This document shows, piece after piece, positions 1 to 11,591 of a stretch of DNA of 64,000 nucleotides; positions within the stretch are counted from its first letter, which is position 1; each line of letters begins with the position of its first letter. Source of the stretch: Plasmodiophora brassicae (lineage: Eukaryota > Endomyxa > Phytomyxea > Plasmodiophorida > Plasmodiophoridae); the NCBI GenBank assembly GCA_039704465.1, contig JASFAU010000020.1:496001-560000 (forward strand), given 5' to 3'. A program made the position numbers and the translations under genes. Below the pieces are notes generated by a model. It saw nothing but the letters and a program-made list of their open reading frames with translations, was not told the DNA's origin and searched no databases.

Positions 1-2
1 CA

Positions 3-2077
3 CAAGACGCTGACCAGAACCGGCTAAACGTCGGACAGTGGAACGCCCGGACACTGACTACACTCAAAGCTGAGCGACTGGCAGAATTCGCGAAACTGAA
101 CAAAATCCACATACTATGCATATCTGAACTAGGCCCTAGAAGGAAGATCGCCCACTTCCCCAACTACGAATTCTCGGACCTGAATACCCAGTCGGGAATA
201 TTCTGGACAAAGAACATAAACGCAGAACGAATCAAAGCGAAGCAGCTACAGAAATTTGAAAACAAAAGGATAACAACACAAATGGTCCTAATCAATGGCG
301 AAACGCTACTCATACACCCCTACATCCCCCTGACGTTAAGCAGCGAACACGCAAAGCATACTGGAACGAAGTAGATCGGCTTGTCACAAGTGAAAACAGA
401 CCTACAATCATCACAGGCGACCTCAACACACGGGACTGCCGACTAGATGCCTCGGTTAGAGCACGAAGACCCTACCTAGACCCAATCCTTATTGAGTTCG
501 AAGTCCTGAACGATATAACGCAGTCCACTAGATACGACCCCGCTAACGAGGAAAAAGGGAGTGTGCTTGACATTGGCATGTGCAATAGTGACGCGCGCGA
601 AAACATCCTTGCATGGAGGCTAGGTCCCGACCTGGATAGCGACCACAAATTCACGATTATGGAGACTGCACTAACAATCACCGAACCCGAATCACTTTTC
701 GATGGAAATGACCACAAATCGACAGTCGACATCAACCTTACGACCGAGAACATCACCTTATGGCTTGAATACGAAAACATCGCCGAAGCGAGCCTGAGCA
801 AACTAAGCAGCATAATCAGAAATAGCACTGCTTATAAAGAAACACCCCGAGAAAACCACAAATTCTGGACTACAGGCCTCCGAGACGCCTGTCGCAGGAA
901 AGAACAGGCGAAAGAAACACTCCAAAAAGCGCGACGAGACCAAAAACCTGAGGCCTACATGGAGGCCCTGAAAACAACGCTCCGTAATGAAAGCATTGAA
1001 GTATTGAGAGAATACAAAACAGCCAAGGTACAACGATACACTGAACTGGCAGAGACAGCGGTTGCTGACTCCACAGGCGCCACGACGTGGAAACTAATAA
1101 GAGAGATCAACCCTGAACTTAACAGCAAACGAACGCCACGAACAATCAAATCCAAAAGAGCCGACGAGGAGGCTGAAGAAATAGCAACAAAATTTACCAG
1201 CATATACGACGATAACGACCTTGAAACGACAGAGAAAGAAAGGATGGAACACGACGCGTTAATTAAAGCTCTCCAAACAGAGAAAGAAAGCAATAGGCCA
1301 ACACCTATCACTCGAAGAGAACTTGAAAAAGCCCTGAAGCGAGCCAAAATTCGTTCCGCCGGAGGAGTAGACGGCATCACAAACGTGCTCCTCAAAAGAG
1401 CATGCGAAGAAGAAACAACAGCGGAATATATCCTGGCAGCCATCAACAACGACATCGTCAAAGATGGAAAATTCCCAGACGACTTAAAAATCGCCAAAGT
1501 CCGGCCCCTACCGAAGGCAAAGCCAGGCGAATTCCGACCGATAGCCCTCCTGTCTAACTTAGCCAAACTAGTCGAATCGATAATTGAAACCCCATTACGC
1601 CACCAAGCCGAAAAACACCTACCACCAAACCAGAAAGGGGGTAGGGAGGCCCATAACACGTCCCAGGCGCTGATACGCCTACTTCACCACGCGGGGTGCG
1701 CGACAGTTAAAGACAAACAGTTCGCAACCATATTCTATGACTTCACAAAAGCATTCGACAGAGTGAAACATGTTAAGCTAATCGAAAAGTTGCGAAGGAT
1801 GCAAATTGACCCCTACCTAATACTAATAATTGACGAATGGCTCTCAAACAGGAAATTTGAAGTATCACACCGCGGAACCACGTCCAGACAACGAAAGCAA
1901 ACGAGCGGGATCCCACAAGGGTCAAGTCTGAGTGTACTCCTATGGGCAATATATGTATATGATGCTCCCCTTGAAGAAGACACTAGCAACATCTACGTTG
2001 ATGACATCGCCCCTTGGGCAACCGGACAAACAAAGAAACAGGTGAAACGCATCTTGCGTAGGAAGAACGCAGCCTGA
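3..2077 (+). pseudogene. LINE endonuclease and reverse transcriptase
   Basis: Frame 3 from base 3 reads an EEP-type endonuclease start (QWNARTL, then ISELGP). Around 300-350 the reading moves to frame 2, which continues through GDLNTRD, the endonuclease metal-site motif, and VLDIG. The same frame then carries the RT: RPIALLSNLAKL fingers, YDFTKAFD motif A, SGIPQGSSLS motif B and IYVDD motif C, ending at a stop at 2077. The thumb that should follow is missing. It would nick target DNA and copy the LINE RNA at the nick (target-primed reverse transcription). YVDD rather than the commoner F/YADD is slightly unusual. One frameshift and the early stop make it a broken copy. Confidence 0.85.
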
Positions 2078-2218
2078 GGGTTCCCAATCCGCGACGCACT
2101 CCGAGTGATTGCGCGGCCCATGGTTGCTTGCGGTCCCTGGTTGACAACCTGGTTGCCTGCCTGGTTGCTGGTTGCCTGCGCTTTATTTTGCCTTGAGGGA
2201 GGGTTATTTTCCTGAACG
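2078..2218 (+). other. Non-coding filler inside the LINE, TGGTTGCCTG-like repeats
   Basis: This stretch replaces the expected RT thumb region. It contains imperfect short direct repeats around CTGGTTGCCTG (2123-2178) and several stops. No target duplication was found at its edges, so it may be a deletion repaired with filler DNA. Confidence 0.4.
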
Positions 2219-2870
2219 TTGCCCAAAATAATGGAAAATACCCTCTCTGAATACATGCCCAGAGCGTACACGGACGTCCACCCGAAAGTAAAAATCGACG
2301 AGCAGATACTAGAAAACCTCTACCGAGTCCAATTCCACACAAGTTCTAGAGCAGAGGCTATAGACAAACACCTTGCAGGGGAACTACTACCGCAAGAAGC
2401 ACCAGTAGAAATATGGACTGACGGAAGCCTTACACCGGGAGAAAATGCAGGGGCAGCCGCCCTGTATATTGATAACAGGACCGACCCGCCTACAGAGGAA
2501 GGGAAACTGCACTTAGCTCCATCATAGTGCAATCCAGTTACGAGACGGAACTCATTACTAGGATGTGGCCTGGACACAGCCGCCGAACAAGACGTCAAAG
2601 ACACCAAAGTACACATATTTTCGGACTCTTTATCGAGGATCAGACAACTACAGGCCCTCCCAACAAGACCCAACAGGGTACATGACGAGGTGGCAGCCTG
2701 CGCAGATAAACTGGCCCAACTGGTAGCGAACAACAATGAGGTACACGTACACTTCATCCCTAGCCACGTCCCATTGGCCATTACCGAAAGACGAACCAGC
2801 TCCGAGCAGCCCGCTGGGAAACCACGGACGACACCGAAGCACAAAGCGACTGCGGAAGCACACAAGACCT
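2219..2870 (+). pseudogene. LINE RNase H domain, frameshifted
   Basis: Frame one (2219-2527) carries the first RNase H aspartate in IWTDGSL and the following beta strand. After a stop at 2527 a short second frame has SSYETELI with the catalytic Glu. A third frame (about 2560-2870) has HIFSDSL with the second Asp and FIPSHV where functional LINE RNases H have a histidine loop. The domain is complete in content but split over three frames. RNase H removes the RNA strand of the cDNA hybrid. Confidence 0.75.
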
Positions 2871-2951
2871 GAGCCCAGTGCAGAAACAAAACCATAACCG
2901 AGAACACCTGTAGAAAACCGCAAGGACCTATCGGAAGCAGACGGTGAAAAG

Positions 2952-3329
2952 ATGAATGACTGTGCCAACTCGCAACCCCCGTGTCTTACACTGAAAGAAA
3001 TCCAAAACCAGACACCGCCCTCTCCTACCAACTACGACCATTCCGACACGGACAGTAGCAGTGAGAATCCAATACCCGCCTACGTAGACAAAACCCACCC
3101 CATCCAAATAGAGCCCAGCGAGCCCAACGACTCTGATAGCAGCAGCGACGATGACTCAGACTCGGACTCCGCCACCCCCCGCAGAAGGAAATTCCTTGAA
3201 ATAGGGCACAGCGAAGAAATCGACAAACTGGCCAAACGGGCGGCCAAGAAAGGACTATGCGGAGTAGAACACTCCCCATTCATATCCTCCTACAAACTCC
3301 ATTTGAGACGCCTGGCAGCCGACCGATTA
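2952..3329 (+). pseudogene. LINE C-terminal region, upstream part
   Basis: An open frame with a serine/aspartate-rich stretch (residues about 33-74) followed by a basic helix is cut at LAADRL by the LTR element at 3330. Removing that element and one GATTA copy joins it in frame to 6359 onward (ADRL|EDHLK). This shows both halves belonged to one protein. Confidence 0.75.
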
Positions 3330-3475
3330 TGTGACGACCGAACACGATGAGTCAACCACACGGATTGACCGACTGAGGTCGGTCCGCGCCGGGGACGTTT
3401 ATTGTACCTAGTGCGCTACGACGAAGGAGCCCAATTTGGTGCCGGCTGAGTCGCCAACACGACTCAGTCGTGACA
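3330..3475 (-). repeat. LTR of chromovirus copy 1 (3' LTR)
   Basis: 146 bp, identical to 6208-6353 except one base (G at 3391 against T at 6269). Confidence 0.95.
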
Positions 3476-3479
3476 TAAT

Positions 3480-4047
3480 AGTCCCCTTCTAGCCGCACCG
3501 GGAACGGGCTGCGGGCTTGTCTGGGTTGAAGCATTTGGTGAGGCCTAGCAAGAACTGCTTCATCATTAGGCGACAGTGTGTACTCCAGTCGACGAGTCAG
3601 GGCGTCAGGTGTCCAATGAACGAAATCAACTTCGCTAAGGAATTGGGGTGAACGAATCTGTCGTCGATGTAGCTTGTGGGCAAACGCACGTGCGGCGGCG
3701 TCCAAGAACATGAGATCGTTGTTGAGAAACGCGATCGAGGTTGATGAGGCCTGGTCATCCTCTAACGTAGCAAAAGGTGCAAAGAAGGACTCGGCGGGCG
3801 CATTCAAGGGCGGGGGCTCCGCAGAGGCGCTCGTACACAGCTGTGCTATTGGAAAATACGGCCACCCAACTAGGATCCAGGCCAGGGCGACAAAGGTTGC
3901 GAACATCAGAAGATTGAGGCTGTGGCCGTCTCGGAAGCCACCATTGGAGGGAGGCGGCGGGAGAGACCGTTTCACCCTTCGTCGAACGGGGCCCCAGTTC
4001 CGGAAGGAGGACATAAGGGGCGTGGACTCGGAGCCTGAACGGGGCAA
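3480..4047 (-). pseudogene. Pol remnant of chromovirus copy 1 (deletion junction)
   Basis: It starts in the linker that follows protease in the complete copy, including a hydrophobic stretch (LLMFATFVALAWILVGW, about residues 46-62). It then jumps to HKLHRRQIRSPQFLSEVDF and PDALTRRLEY, which in copy 2 lie at the end of RNase H. RT and integrase are therefore deleted. Confidence 0.75.
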
Positions 4048-4187
4048 TGATAAGAGATCGGTGCGGCTGGTGGCAACAGTGTCATTGAAGGCGGCGACCC
4101 CCGGGATACCATAATCGAAAGCGGAAGGACTCGGCCTGTCGTCGACGGCAGCAGTGGCAATGTGGCACTCCGGGTGGTCGTCATTAG

Positions 4188-5934
4188 CTACGGAGCCAGC
4201 TTGCCGTCGACAAACACGGATGTAAGCGGCAACGTTTCGAGTGATTCAGCTGAAGGGATGGCACACGCAGGCGCAGGAACGCTTCGTGCAGGAGGTGAGA
4301 CCCCAGCTGAGAGACTATCCTTGCGCTTTACTGTTGCAAATGGTCCCGCCGAAGAGACGAAGGACCCAGACCCATGGACGTCTCCTGTTCCCGCCGAAGA
4401 GACGAAGGACCCAGACTCATGGACGTCTCCTGTACGGATCCCCACGAGGGTATCTCCGCGGCGCTGTAGGCGGCGCTGACGCCAATCGATATCTGGGCTT
4501 GTATCCGCCAACCAAGGCAGCCCAAGAATGACAGGGTGTTGAGGCGAGTGGATCATGTTCAGGACGACATCGCTGTCGAAACATCCGCCGACGGTAGCAC
4601 GTAGCGGGACGGTTTCCTGAGTTACTGGAGACAGGTGTCGCCCGTCGATGACGCGAACAGGAATGGCACGCGATTTAGAGCGAACCGGTATTTCATGGTG
4701 ACGACAGAACGACCAGTCGATGAAGTTGGAAGTCGCACCACAGTCTAACAGGGCGATAGTGTTGACACGGCGTGAGCCGATAACGAGGCGTACCGATACC
4801 AATAGATGCGGTATTGAGGGAGACGTCATAAGGAACAGATCAGTGACGCGGAGAGGGTTGCCGGTCCGCTCGGGACACAGCGATGAGCGGTGGCCAACCT
4901 TATGACAGTGCGGGCACGGTGGCCTCTTCGGGCAGGACGCAATAAAATGCCCAACTTCGCGACAATAGTGGCAAGCCAGGCGTTGTGCCCCTGCATCACC
5001 GCCAGCGTTGATGGCGGCGATTGGGTATTTCGACTCAAGATGAACCGCCATCTCGAGAACTTTGTCGTAGTCTCTGAAGTTGTAGAAGAACAGCGCTTCG
5101 GAGAGCGCAGGGTTCAACGAGAGGCGGAACTTTTCCGCCAAGCGGGCCGGATTGAGTCTGTACAAATGGGTCAAGCCGTTGAAGGTGCTTGTACAAGCGT
5201 TGGAATGCCAGTGCGTGGTGAGCGACACCTGCAGTCTGCTTCATGTTGTCAAACTGCGCTTCAACCTGCTTGAACGAAGGTCCCGGGAAGTCATGGAGCA
5301 GGACGGACGCTACGTCCGCCATAGACGCGTCCGCAGGCAAGTCGAGGTAAGTCTCAAGGGCCTGACCTTGCAAGGCTGTCGTTAAGACACATTGCACATC
5401 GCCGGATAGAGGACTTGTAGACGTTAACGATGTCTGGGTGATCCGAGAGAACGCAGTCAACCAACGCGTCGTCGACAGACCATCGCTTCCCGAAAAACGC
5501 GGAATGTCTTGTGACTGGACAACAATAGACGTTAAGGGTAGGCCCGGAGACACCCGTGGCGCCGGCACCCGAGCCCCAACGGACGAAGCGCCAATATGCT
5601 GCGACGTCGAGGAGACAGGGTCATGCCGAGGCGCGCCGCCGGGGTCCTGCAGAGACGTCGAGGCGGCAGAAACGTGTAGGGACGATAAGGCAGGCGGGGA
5701 GTGAGGGTCCGAACAGGACAGAGAGTCGTCGGGCCAATCGGCAGCGGTACTAGTGAGCGAAGGCGGGGTGAGCGGTCGTGCAGGGAGATGATTCGCCAGT
5801 GGCAGAACACCCCGCGCGAAGTGCAGATGCGACAGGGGACCGAGAGCAAAATCCGACGCACCCGCAACATCCGGATTCGCGGACGATGGGACGTCGTCCG
5901 CCAATGACGGAATCGACCCATCGCCTCCTGCCAT
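4188..5934 (-). pseudogene. Gag-protease of chromovirus copy 1
   Basis: ATG at 5934 (MAGGDGSIPS) opens a Ty3-type Gag with a proline/serine-rich start and a capsid region (FSGSDGLSTTRWL, YLDLPADASMAD). A frameshift near 5170-5230 moves to a second frame with two CCHC knuckles (CHYCREVGHFIASC and CPHCHKVGHRSSLC). This is followed by an aspartic protease whose active site reads LLDCGATSNFID, with C where S or T is usual. The frame ends at 4188 after a 45-bp tandem duplication (4344-4433). Gag builds the particle and protease matures it. The frameshift makes this copy non-autonomous. Confidence 0.85.
4344..4433 (-). repeat. Tandem duplication, 2 x 45 bp
   Basis: Two in-frame copies (4344-4388, 4389-4433) add 15 residues to the region after protease. 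They differ at one base (CCC against CTC). Confidence 0.85.
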
Positions 5935-5959
5935 GAATGCAATACAGTACCAACGATAG

Positions 5960-6175
5960 AAACGGTACGGCACGGTACGATACGGCACAATACGATACGA
6001 TACGGCACAATACGAAACGAGTCGAGACAATACGACGACAGAAGGTTAGTCGGTACGGCACGGTACGATACGGCACAATACGATACGATACGGCACAATA
6101 CGATACGATACGGCACAATACGATACGATACGGCACAATACGATACGATACGGCACAATACGATACGAGTCGAGA
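5960..6175 (-). repeat. 20-bp tandem repeat in the element leader
   Basis: About five nearly perfect copies of GATACGGCACAATACGATAC plus degenerate copies, all built from 5-bp NNTAC units. They lie between the primer site and the Gag ATG, so they lengthen the transcript leader. Copy 2 has only a short unexpanded version (13,440-13,500). Confidence 0.9.
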
Positions 6176-6195
6176 CAAGACGACGACAGAAGGTT

Positions 6196-6252
6196 AGTCG
6201 GTCAAAATGTGACGACCGAACACGATGAGTCAACCACACGGATTGACCGACT
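6196..6252 (-). promoter_or_regulatory. Putative self-priming site and transcript start, copy 1
   Basis: The bases directly inside the 5' LTR read TTGACCGACT in element sense (6205-6196). The LTR contains the exact complement AGTCGGTCAA (6252-6243), placed 24 bases after a TATA-like TACAATAAA. A transcript starting there could fold back and prime on itself as known for Tf1. No tRNA-like TGG primer site is present. Copy 2 has the same pair. Confidence 0.6.
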
Positions 6253-6353
6253 GAGGTCGGTCCGCGCCGTGGACGTTTATTGTACCTAGTGCGCTACGAC
6301 GAAGGAGCCCAATTTGGTGCCGGCTGAGTCGCCAACACGACTCAGTCGTGACA
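6208..6353 (-). repeat. LTR of chromovirus copy 1 (5' LTR)
   Basis: 146 bp. In element sense it carries TACAATAAA (6284-6276), a TATA-like box, 24 bases before AGTCGGTCAA (6252-6243), the proposed start of the transcript. Confidence 0.95.
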
Positions 6354-6771
6354 GATTAGAAGATCATCTAAAGAACAACCTCAAAGAAAGCAAATGGGAT
6401 GAAATTCCCAACCGACAACGATATCGAGACGACGCAAAAAAACATAGCATACGACAGCAGAAAAATCCATACCCACCCCCTGCTGAATCGCGCCCGCTCG
6501 GGACACTGCGGCGCACGGCAGCACCTCTATAACATTAGCCAATTGCAAGACATGGCCGGAGAGTCATCTCAATGCCGGCCTGCGGGAACGCAACCGAAAC
6601 CATTGAGCATCAACTCCTGCACTGCACCGCATTGCACCACAAACTACAACAAGAACGCGACGTATACGCGAGACTATGGAAAAACTCCTTCACAGAAGCC
6701 CTCTGGAAATATGAAGACGAGATGATTAACATTCTCAAGTCTGCAAAGGACAAAAAGTGCCTATACATCTA
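6354..6771 (+). pseudogene. LINE C-terminal region, downstream part with zinc-knuckle-like motif
   Basis: This continues the LINE protein after the LTR insertion. It drifts through three frames: EDHLKNNLKE, then LNRARSGHCGARQHL, then CGNATETIEHQLLHC with the Cys/His spacing of the zinc motif that often ends RNase H-containing LINE proteins. It stops at 6771. Function in living relatives is nucleic-acid binding. Confidence 0.72.
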
Positions 6772-6835
6772 ACAAACACGCCAAGATCACCAACACCACC
6801 CAGAACGAAGAACAAATCCGTGCTGATATCCGACC

Positions 6836-6975
6836 TGTGACGACAGAGCAAGATGTGTCAACCACATGGATTGACCGACTGAGGTCGGTCCAACGCCGTG
6901 GACGTTTATTGTAGTAGTGCGCTGCGCCCAATTAGGTGCCGGCTGAGTCGCCAAGACAGCGACTCGACCGTGACA
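6836..6975 (-). repeat. 3' LTR of chromovirus copy 2
   Basis: 140 bp, TG...CA ends. A single transition near 6863 separates it from its partner. Confidence 0.95.
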
Positions 6976-6999
6976 TAATAGTCCCCTTTTACGGGCGTC

Positions 7000-8984
7000 G
7001 AAGACGGGGTCCGGGCTTGTCTGGGTACCGAGCGTGGAATGCCGCGAGCAGGCGATCGAATCCGCCGGTGCCCTGCAAGTTGGAGGCGGGTTCCCAGGTG
7101 CTCGGATGCAGGGTACCCTTCCCAGTCGATATAATACTGCAGCTTACCAGCACGGTATCGAGAGTCCAGGACCTCCTTCACGATGAACAGCGGTTGGTCG
7201 TCGTCGTCGAGCAGAATCGGGGGTGGCGGAGGCTGCACACGATGGGGTATCACGTTCGGGACGTACGGTTCCAGTTGGGATGCGTGGAAGACGTTGTGGA
7301 TGCGGAAGGATGCCGGGAGCAGGAGTTCGTAGGCGACCGGATTAACGATGCGACTAACTTCGAAAGGCCCGAGCATTTGGACATCCAGCTTACCGCATGG
7401 CCGGCCAGTCGCAATTGCCCCTCGACGGAGCATGACCAACTCCCCGATCTTGAAGTCGGGATGAGGTCGGCGTTTCCGATCCGCAGCTCGTTTCATGGTG
7501 CTGACAGCACGATGCAGTTGGCGGTGTAGGTAACGGCGAATGGCCGTCAAGTTCTCCACGCGTTCATCGGCAGAGGGATTGGAGCTACCGTGTTTGCAAG
7601 GACGAGGGTCGCGTAGCTGAGGGTGGTAGCCGTAGTTCGCGAAGAAGGGAGACATTCCAGTGGACGAATGGTCGACGTTATTGTAAGAGAATTCGGCCAG
7701 CGGCAATAATGGCTCCCAGTCGTCTTGCAGGTAGCACACATAACAGCGAAGGTATTGCTCTAATATCTGGTTGACGCGCTCGGTCTGGCCATCAGATTCG
7801 GGATGGCGGGATGATGACAGATGGCGTTCAACGCCGAGACGGCATAGGAGGTGCTTCCAGAACAACGATACGAACTGGGGTCCGCTATCCGAGACAATGT
7901 CGTCGGGCAGGCCATGCAGACGGAACACGTTCTGAAGAAACAGATCGGCAAGCTGATCCGCGGAAATGGATTCTCGACACGCCACAAAGTTTGCCATCTT
8001 CGAATAACGGTCGACCACGACCAGTACAGAGTCATAGCCGCGGGAGGAGGGGAGCTTGACGATAAAGTCCATTGAGATGGAGGACCAGAGAGCGGTTGGA
8101 ATTGGTAGCGGAAGTAGCAGGCCGGATGGTCGATGGCGAGGAGGTTTGACGCGGCGACACGTGTCACAGGTCGCCACGTAACACTTGATGAACGAGGACA
8201 TCTTGGGCCACCAGAACTCGCGCTTGACGAGCTGCAATGTCTTGCGAACCCCAAAATGACCGGCGGTAACGTTGTCGTGAAGGCTGTGCAGAACTTCCAG
8301 CTTGCAGGCCTCACCAGCGACGACGAGAGCGGTTCCGTTGTATAAGAGACCATCGGCAACGCAGAAACGTCGTCCACGAGGCCCGTCCAGCGATAATAAC
8401 GTCTTCTGGACGAAGGGGTCATCGGCTTGTTCGCGACGAATACGTTCGACAAGGGAGATGCCTGATGTACCGGTCTGGAGAAAGAGAATAGCTGGGTCCG
8501 GGCGGAAGAAGCGATGCGGTGGAAGCAGCTGTTGAGACATTGCTAGAATTTCTTCGTCACCAGGCGAAGGTTGGTATTCCGGACGACGAGTGAGGGCGTC
8601 CGGCTTCCCATGAAGTCGCCCCGGACGATGATGAATCACGAAATCGAATTCGCTAAGCAGTTGAGACCAGCGAACCTGACGTCTGTTTAACTTGTGGGTA
8701 GACATGAAGTGGACGAGGTTACGATGGTCGCTATGCACGACCGTTTGGTGCTGATCTGAGTCGAGGAACTGCCGCCACTTAGTGAACGCTTCCACAACCG
8801 CCAGGAGTTCCTTGTCGTAAATGGGATAGCTAATCTCGGCAGCAATCAGCTTCCGCGAGAAGTAGGCGATCGGGTGCAACTCCCCATCTGCGCCGCCCTT
8901 TTGCGAAAGGACCATAGCGATGGCAAACATCACACGGTTGATGAGGATCGAAATGGCCCAAGACAGGTGCCGATGTGAACGCAA
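7000..8984 (-). pseudogene. RNase H, integrase and chromodomain of copy 2
   Basis: RNase H is seen in YPIYDKELLAVVEAFTKWR and HSDHRNLVHF. Integrase follows with its zinc site (H..H..CDTC around HFGVRKTLQLVKREFWWPKM) and the catalytic D, D, E in MDFIVKLP, VSDSGPQFVS and HPESDGQTERVNQ. A GPY/F module (MLGPFEVSRIVNPVAYELLL) precedes the chromodomain start (VKEVLDSRY, YYIDWEGYP). The rest of the chromodomain (TWEPASNL) is one frame away, so a one-base change disrupts it. The chromodomain identifies a chromovirus, which targets integration to modified chromatin. Confidence 0.9.
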
Positions 8985-8989
8985 CCTTC

Positions 8990-10848
8990 AGAGAGCCGAA
9001 TGCAGCTTGAGCGTCAGCATCCCAGATAAAGGCGACACCGTCACGCGTCAGGTTTGTGAGTGGTAGAGCAATTTCCGCGAAGTGAGGAATAAATTTGCGA
9101 TAAAAATTGGCGAATCCCAAGAATACTTGGAGACCATGGATATCTCGTGGCGGTTGCCAAGACAGGATAGTGTCGATACGGGCAGGGTCGAGGCGCAGTC
9201 CGTCTCGAGAAACGAGGTAGCCGAGAAACTCAACCTCCTTGGCGCCGAAAACACACTTCTCCATTTTAGCGGTAAGACTGCTAGCCCGAAGTCGTTCCAG
9301 GACGAGGCGCACATGGTGTTCATGATCGGCGACGTTCGCAGAAAAAATAAGGATGTCGTCCAGATATACGACAACGAACTGGTCGAGGTAATCCTTGAAC
9401 ATATCATTCATGAACGACTGGAACGAAGCCGGTGCGTTTGCGAGGCCAAACGGCATAACCAAATATTCGAAGAGTCCATACGGGGTGCGAAACGCCGTCT
9501 TCCACTCGTCCCCTTCGCGGATACGAATTTGATTATACGCGCTGCGCAGGTCGATTTTCGTGAAGATCGTGGCCCGACTAAGGTTGGCAAGAAGTTGGTC
9601 AATAAGAGGCAGTGGATACCGGTTCTTGATCGTGGCAGAATTTAGGCCGCGGTAATCGACACAAAGTCGCAGCGAGCCGTCTTTCTTGCGTACAAACAGA
9701 ATAGGCGCACCGGCCGAAGAACGGGAAGGGCGAATGAAATTCGACTTTAAATTGGCTTCCAGATACTGCTTGAGGGCCACCTGCTCTCGTTGGGAGAGAC
9801 CATATAGCCGACAAAATGGTGGCTCCTTGCCGGGCTTAAGATCGATGGGGCAATCGGAAGCGCGGTGAGGAGGCAGGCACGCCGGGCTGCCAGTGGCGAA
9901 AACGTCCGAGAACTCACGATAGGCGTCAGGAAGCGCAGGCCCGGAGACTGAGTCCGAGTCGAGTTCGGTCCAAGTATAATGCAGAAGGTAACAAGCTGCG
10001 TCGTCAACGATAGCATCCAGAAACGGCTCAGCGCTGACGAACGCAATCGAGGTTGATGACCCCGGGTCACCGTCTGGTGAGACCAGGGGCGTAAAGAAGG
10101 ACTCGTCGGCGGCGTTCGAGATCAGGGGCTCCGCAGAGGCGCCGGAAGGGAGCCGCGTGAATGGAAGATAAGTCCACCCAAGGACCCAGGCCAGGGCGAC
10201 CAAGGATGCAGTCATCAAAAGATTAATAATGTGGCGACCACGAAGCCCGCCAGAGGGGCGAGGCGGCGAGAGGCGTTGTCCCGCCCCTCGACGGACGGGT
10301 CCACGGTGCCGGACGCACGACGGCTCGGGGCCCGAGGGGAACGATAATAACGGATCGTTGTGGCACGCTGCCACAGTAGCAGCGGCAGCGACCTCGGAGA
10401 GGCAGGCATGCGCGAGGGCGGGAGAGGTAGAGCTGTCGACAACAGCAGCAGGCGGTTCACTGTGACCGGCGGCCACCGTATCAGTGACAGCGACCTCCGA
10501 GAGGCAATCGGGAGCGATGACGGAAGCGCTAGAGCTATCGACGCCCGCAGCCGGGACGGTCCCGAACTCGGAGTAATCGTCGTCGTCGTCGTCGTCGGAG
10601 GCCAACTCAGGGAGGGCAATTACCTCCACCTCGGCTACCTCAGATGCTGAGGCAGTCGGCAATGTTTCGACTGATGCCGCCGAATCAACTGCATGCGTAG
10701 ACGCAGGGAGGTCTCCTGCCGGGATTGAGATCCCCGCGATGCGAGGGCCGCGATGCTGGAGACGGTGGCTCCGCCAATCGATGTCAGGGTTTGTATCCGC
10801 CAACCACGGCAGGCCGAGGATGACAGGATGCTGCGGCGAATGGATCAT
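8990..10848 (-). pseudogene. Protease end, linker and reverse transcriptase of copy 2
   Basis: The frame opens with the protease C-terminus (ILGLPWLADTNPDIDW). A long acidic/serine-rich linker follows with a hydrophobic helix (INLLMTASLVALAWVLGW, about residue 218). Then the RT: CVDYRGLNSATIKNRYPLP, KIDLRSAYNQIRI (motif A), MPFGLANAPASFQ (motif B) and VVYLDDILIFS (motif C), with LGYLVSRDGL and FLGFANFYRKFI in the thumb. A frameshift near 8985 ends the frame before RNase H. The membrane-like helix is conserved in copy 1 and is not normal for Ty3 Pol. Confidence 0.9.
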
Positions 10849-10854
10849 GTTCAG

Positions 10855-11049
10855 TGATGAAGACGATAACGAAGTGATTTATTCCACTAACATCGGCGCG
10901 AGACGATGGCGACGTAACGCAGTGTAACAGGGCTTGCCAAAGCCGTTACCGGCAACGGCGACGGTGGCGGAGCCTCTTTTGTGGACGTGACACAGCCGCG
11001 CACAGTCACAGCGTCATCGTGTGCCGGTGGTAGGACATGGTCCTCGACA
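10855..11049 (-). repeat. TRIM LTR (3')
   Basis: 195 bp, direct repeat of 11,609-11,803. Confidence 0.93.
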
Positions 11050-11591
11050 CGCCCCCTCCAACGGCACGCGGTTGCATGCGGAAGGCGGTCGAACGGACGT
11101 GTCCCGGCTGGACCTTCGACTCTGGATCATGTACAACACGACCTTGCTCGTGCTCGTATGTCTTGGCTTGTTGACGCGACACGAGACGGATCGTGGCGTA
11201 GCTAGAGCTGACAGGTGTGGCGCGATATGCTGGGGCAAAGTCGTCAATGACGACACAGAGAGGAGGACCTGGCTCGGGACGACACCGACGCCGAAGGCGC
11301 CGGCGGACAACGTTATATCGAGAAGAGGTTGAGGCAAGCGATTGAGGCCCGTACGACCGGCGTACGCCTGGCGCTTACGTTCCGGTAATGGTTCTGGATT
11401 CCCGTAGGACGACCTGCCCTGCTAGCGCGATCTGCCTGGACTCTCTTGCGCGTGGCGCGGTCTGGAGTGGGCGTTCGTGGCGCGTTGTGCAGAAGCAGGG
11501 TCAGGGCAGAGACACAGTGACGCGGGACTGGCACTGGATGGCACCGGCGCGCGGGGCGCCGGCGGGCTCGCCGCCTCGAAGCGCGTAGAAC

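Larger units (their letters stand above)
3330..6353 (-). mobile_element. Ty3/gypsy chromovirus copy 1, internally deleted
   Basis: Two 146-bp LTRs with TG...CA ends (one mismatch) flank an internal part coding on the minus strand. Target duplication GATTA lies at 3325-3329 and 6354-6358. Gag and protease are present. RT, most of RNase H, integrase and the chromodomain are missing, and a remnant that jumps from the pre-RT linker into the RNase H/integrase junction marks the deletion. A polypurine stretch (AGAAGGGGAC) precedes the 3' LTR at 3476-3495. Near-identical LTRs mean a young insertion, probably mobilised in trans. Confidence 0.92.

Noticed and set aside
5960..6175. CRISPR-like regularity
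   Set aside because: The array is a simple 20-bp tandem repeat without unique spacers, inside a retroelement leader.
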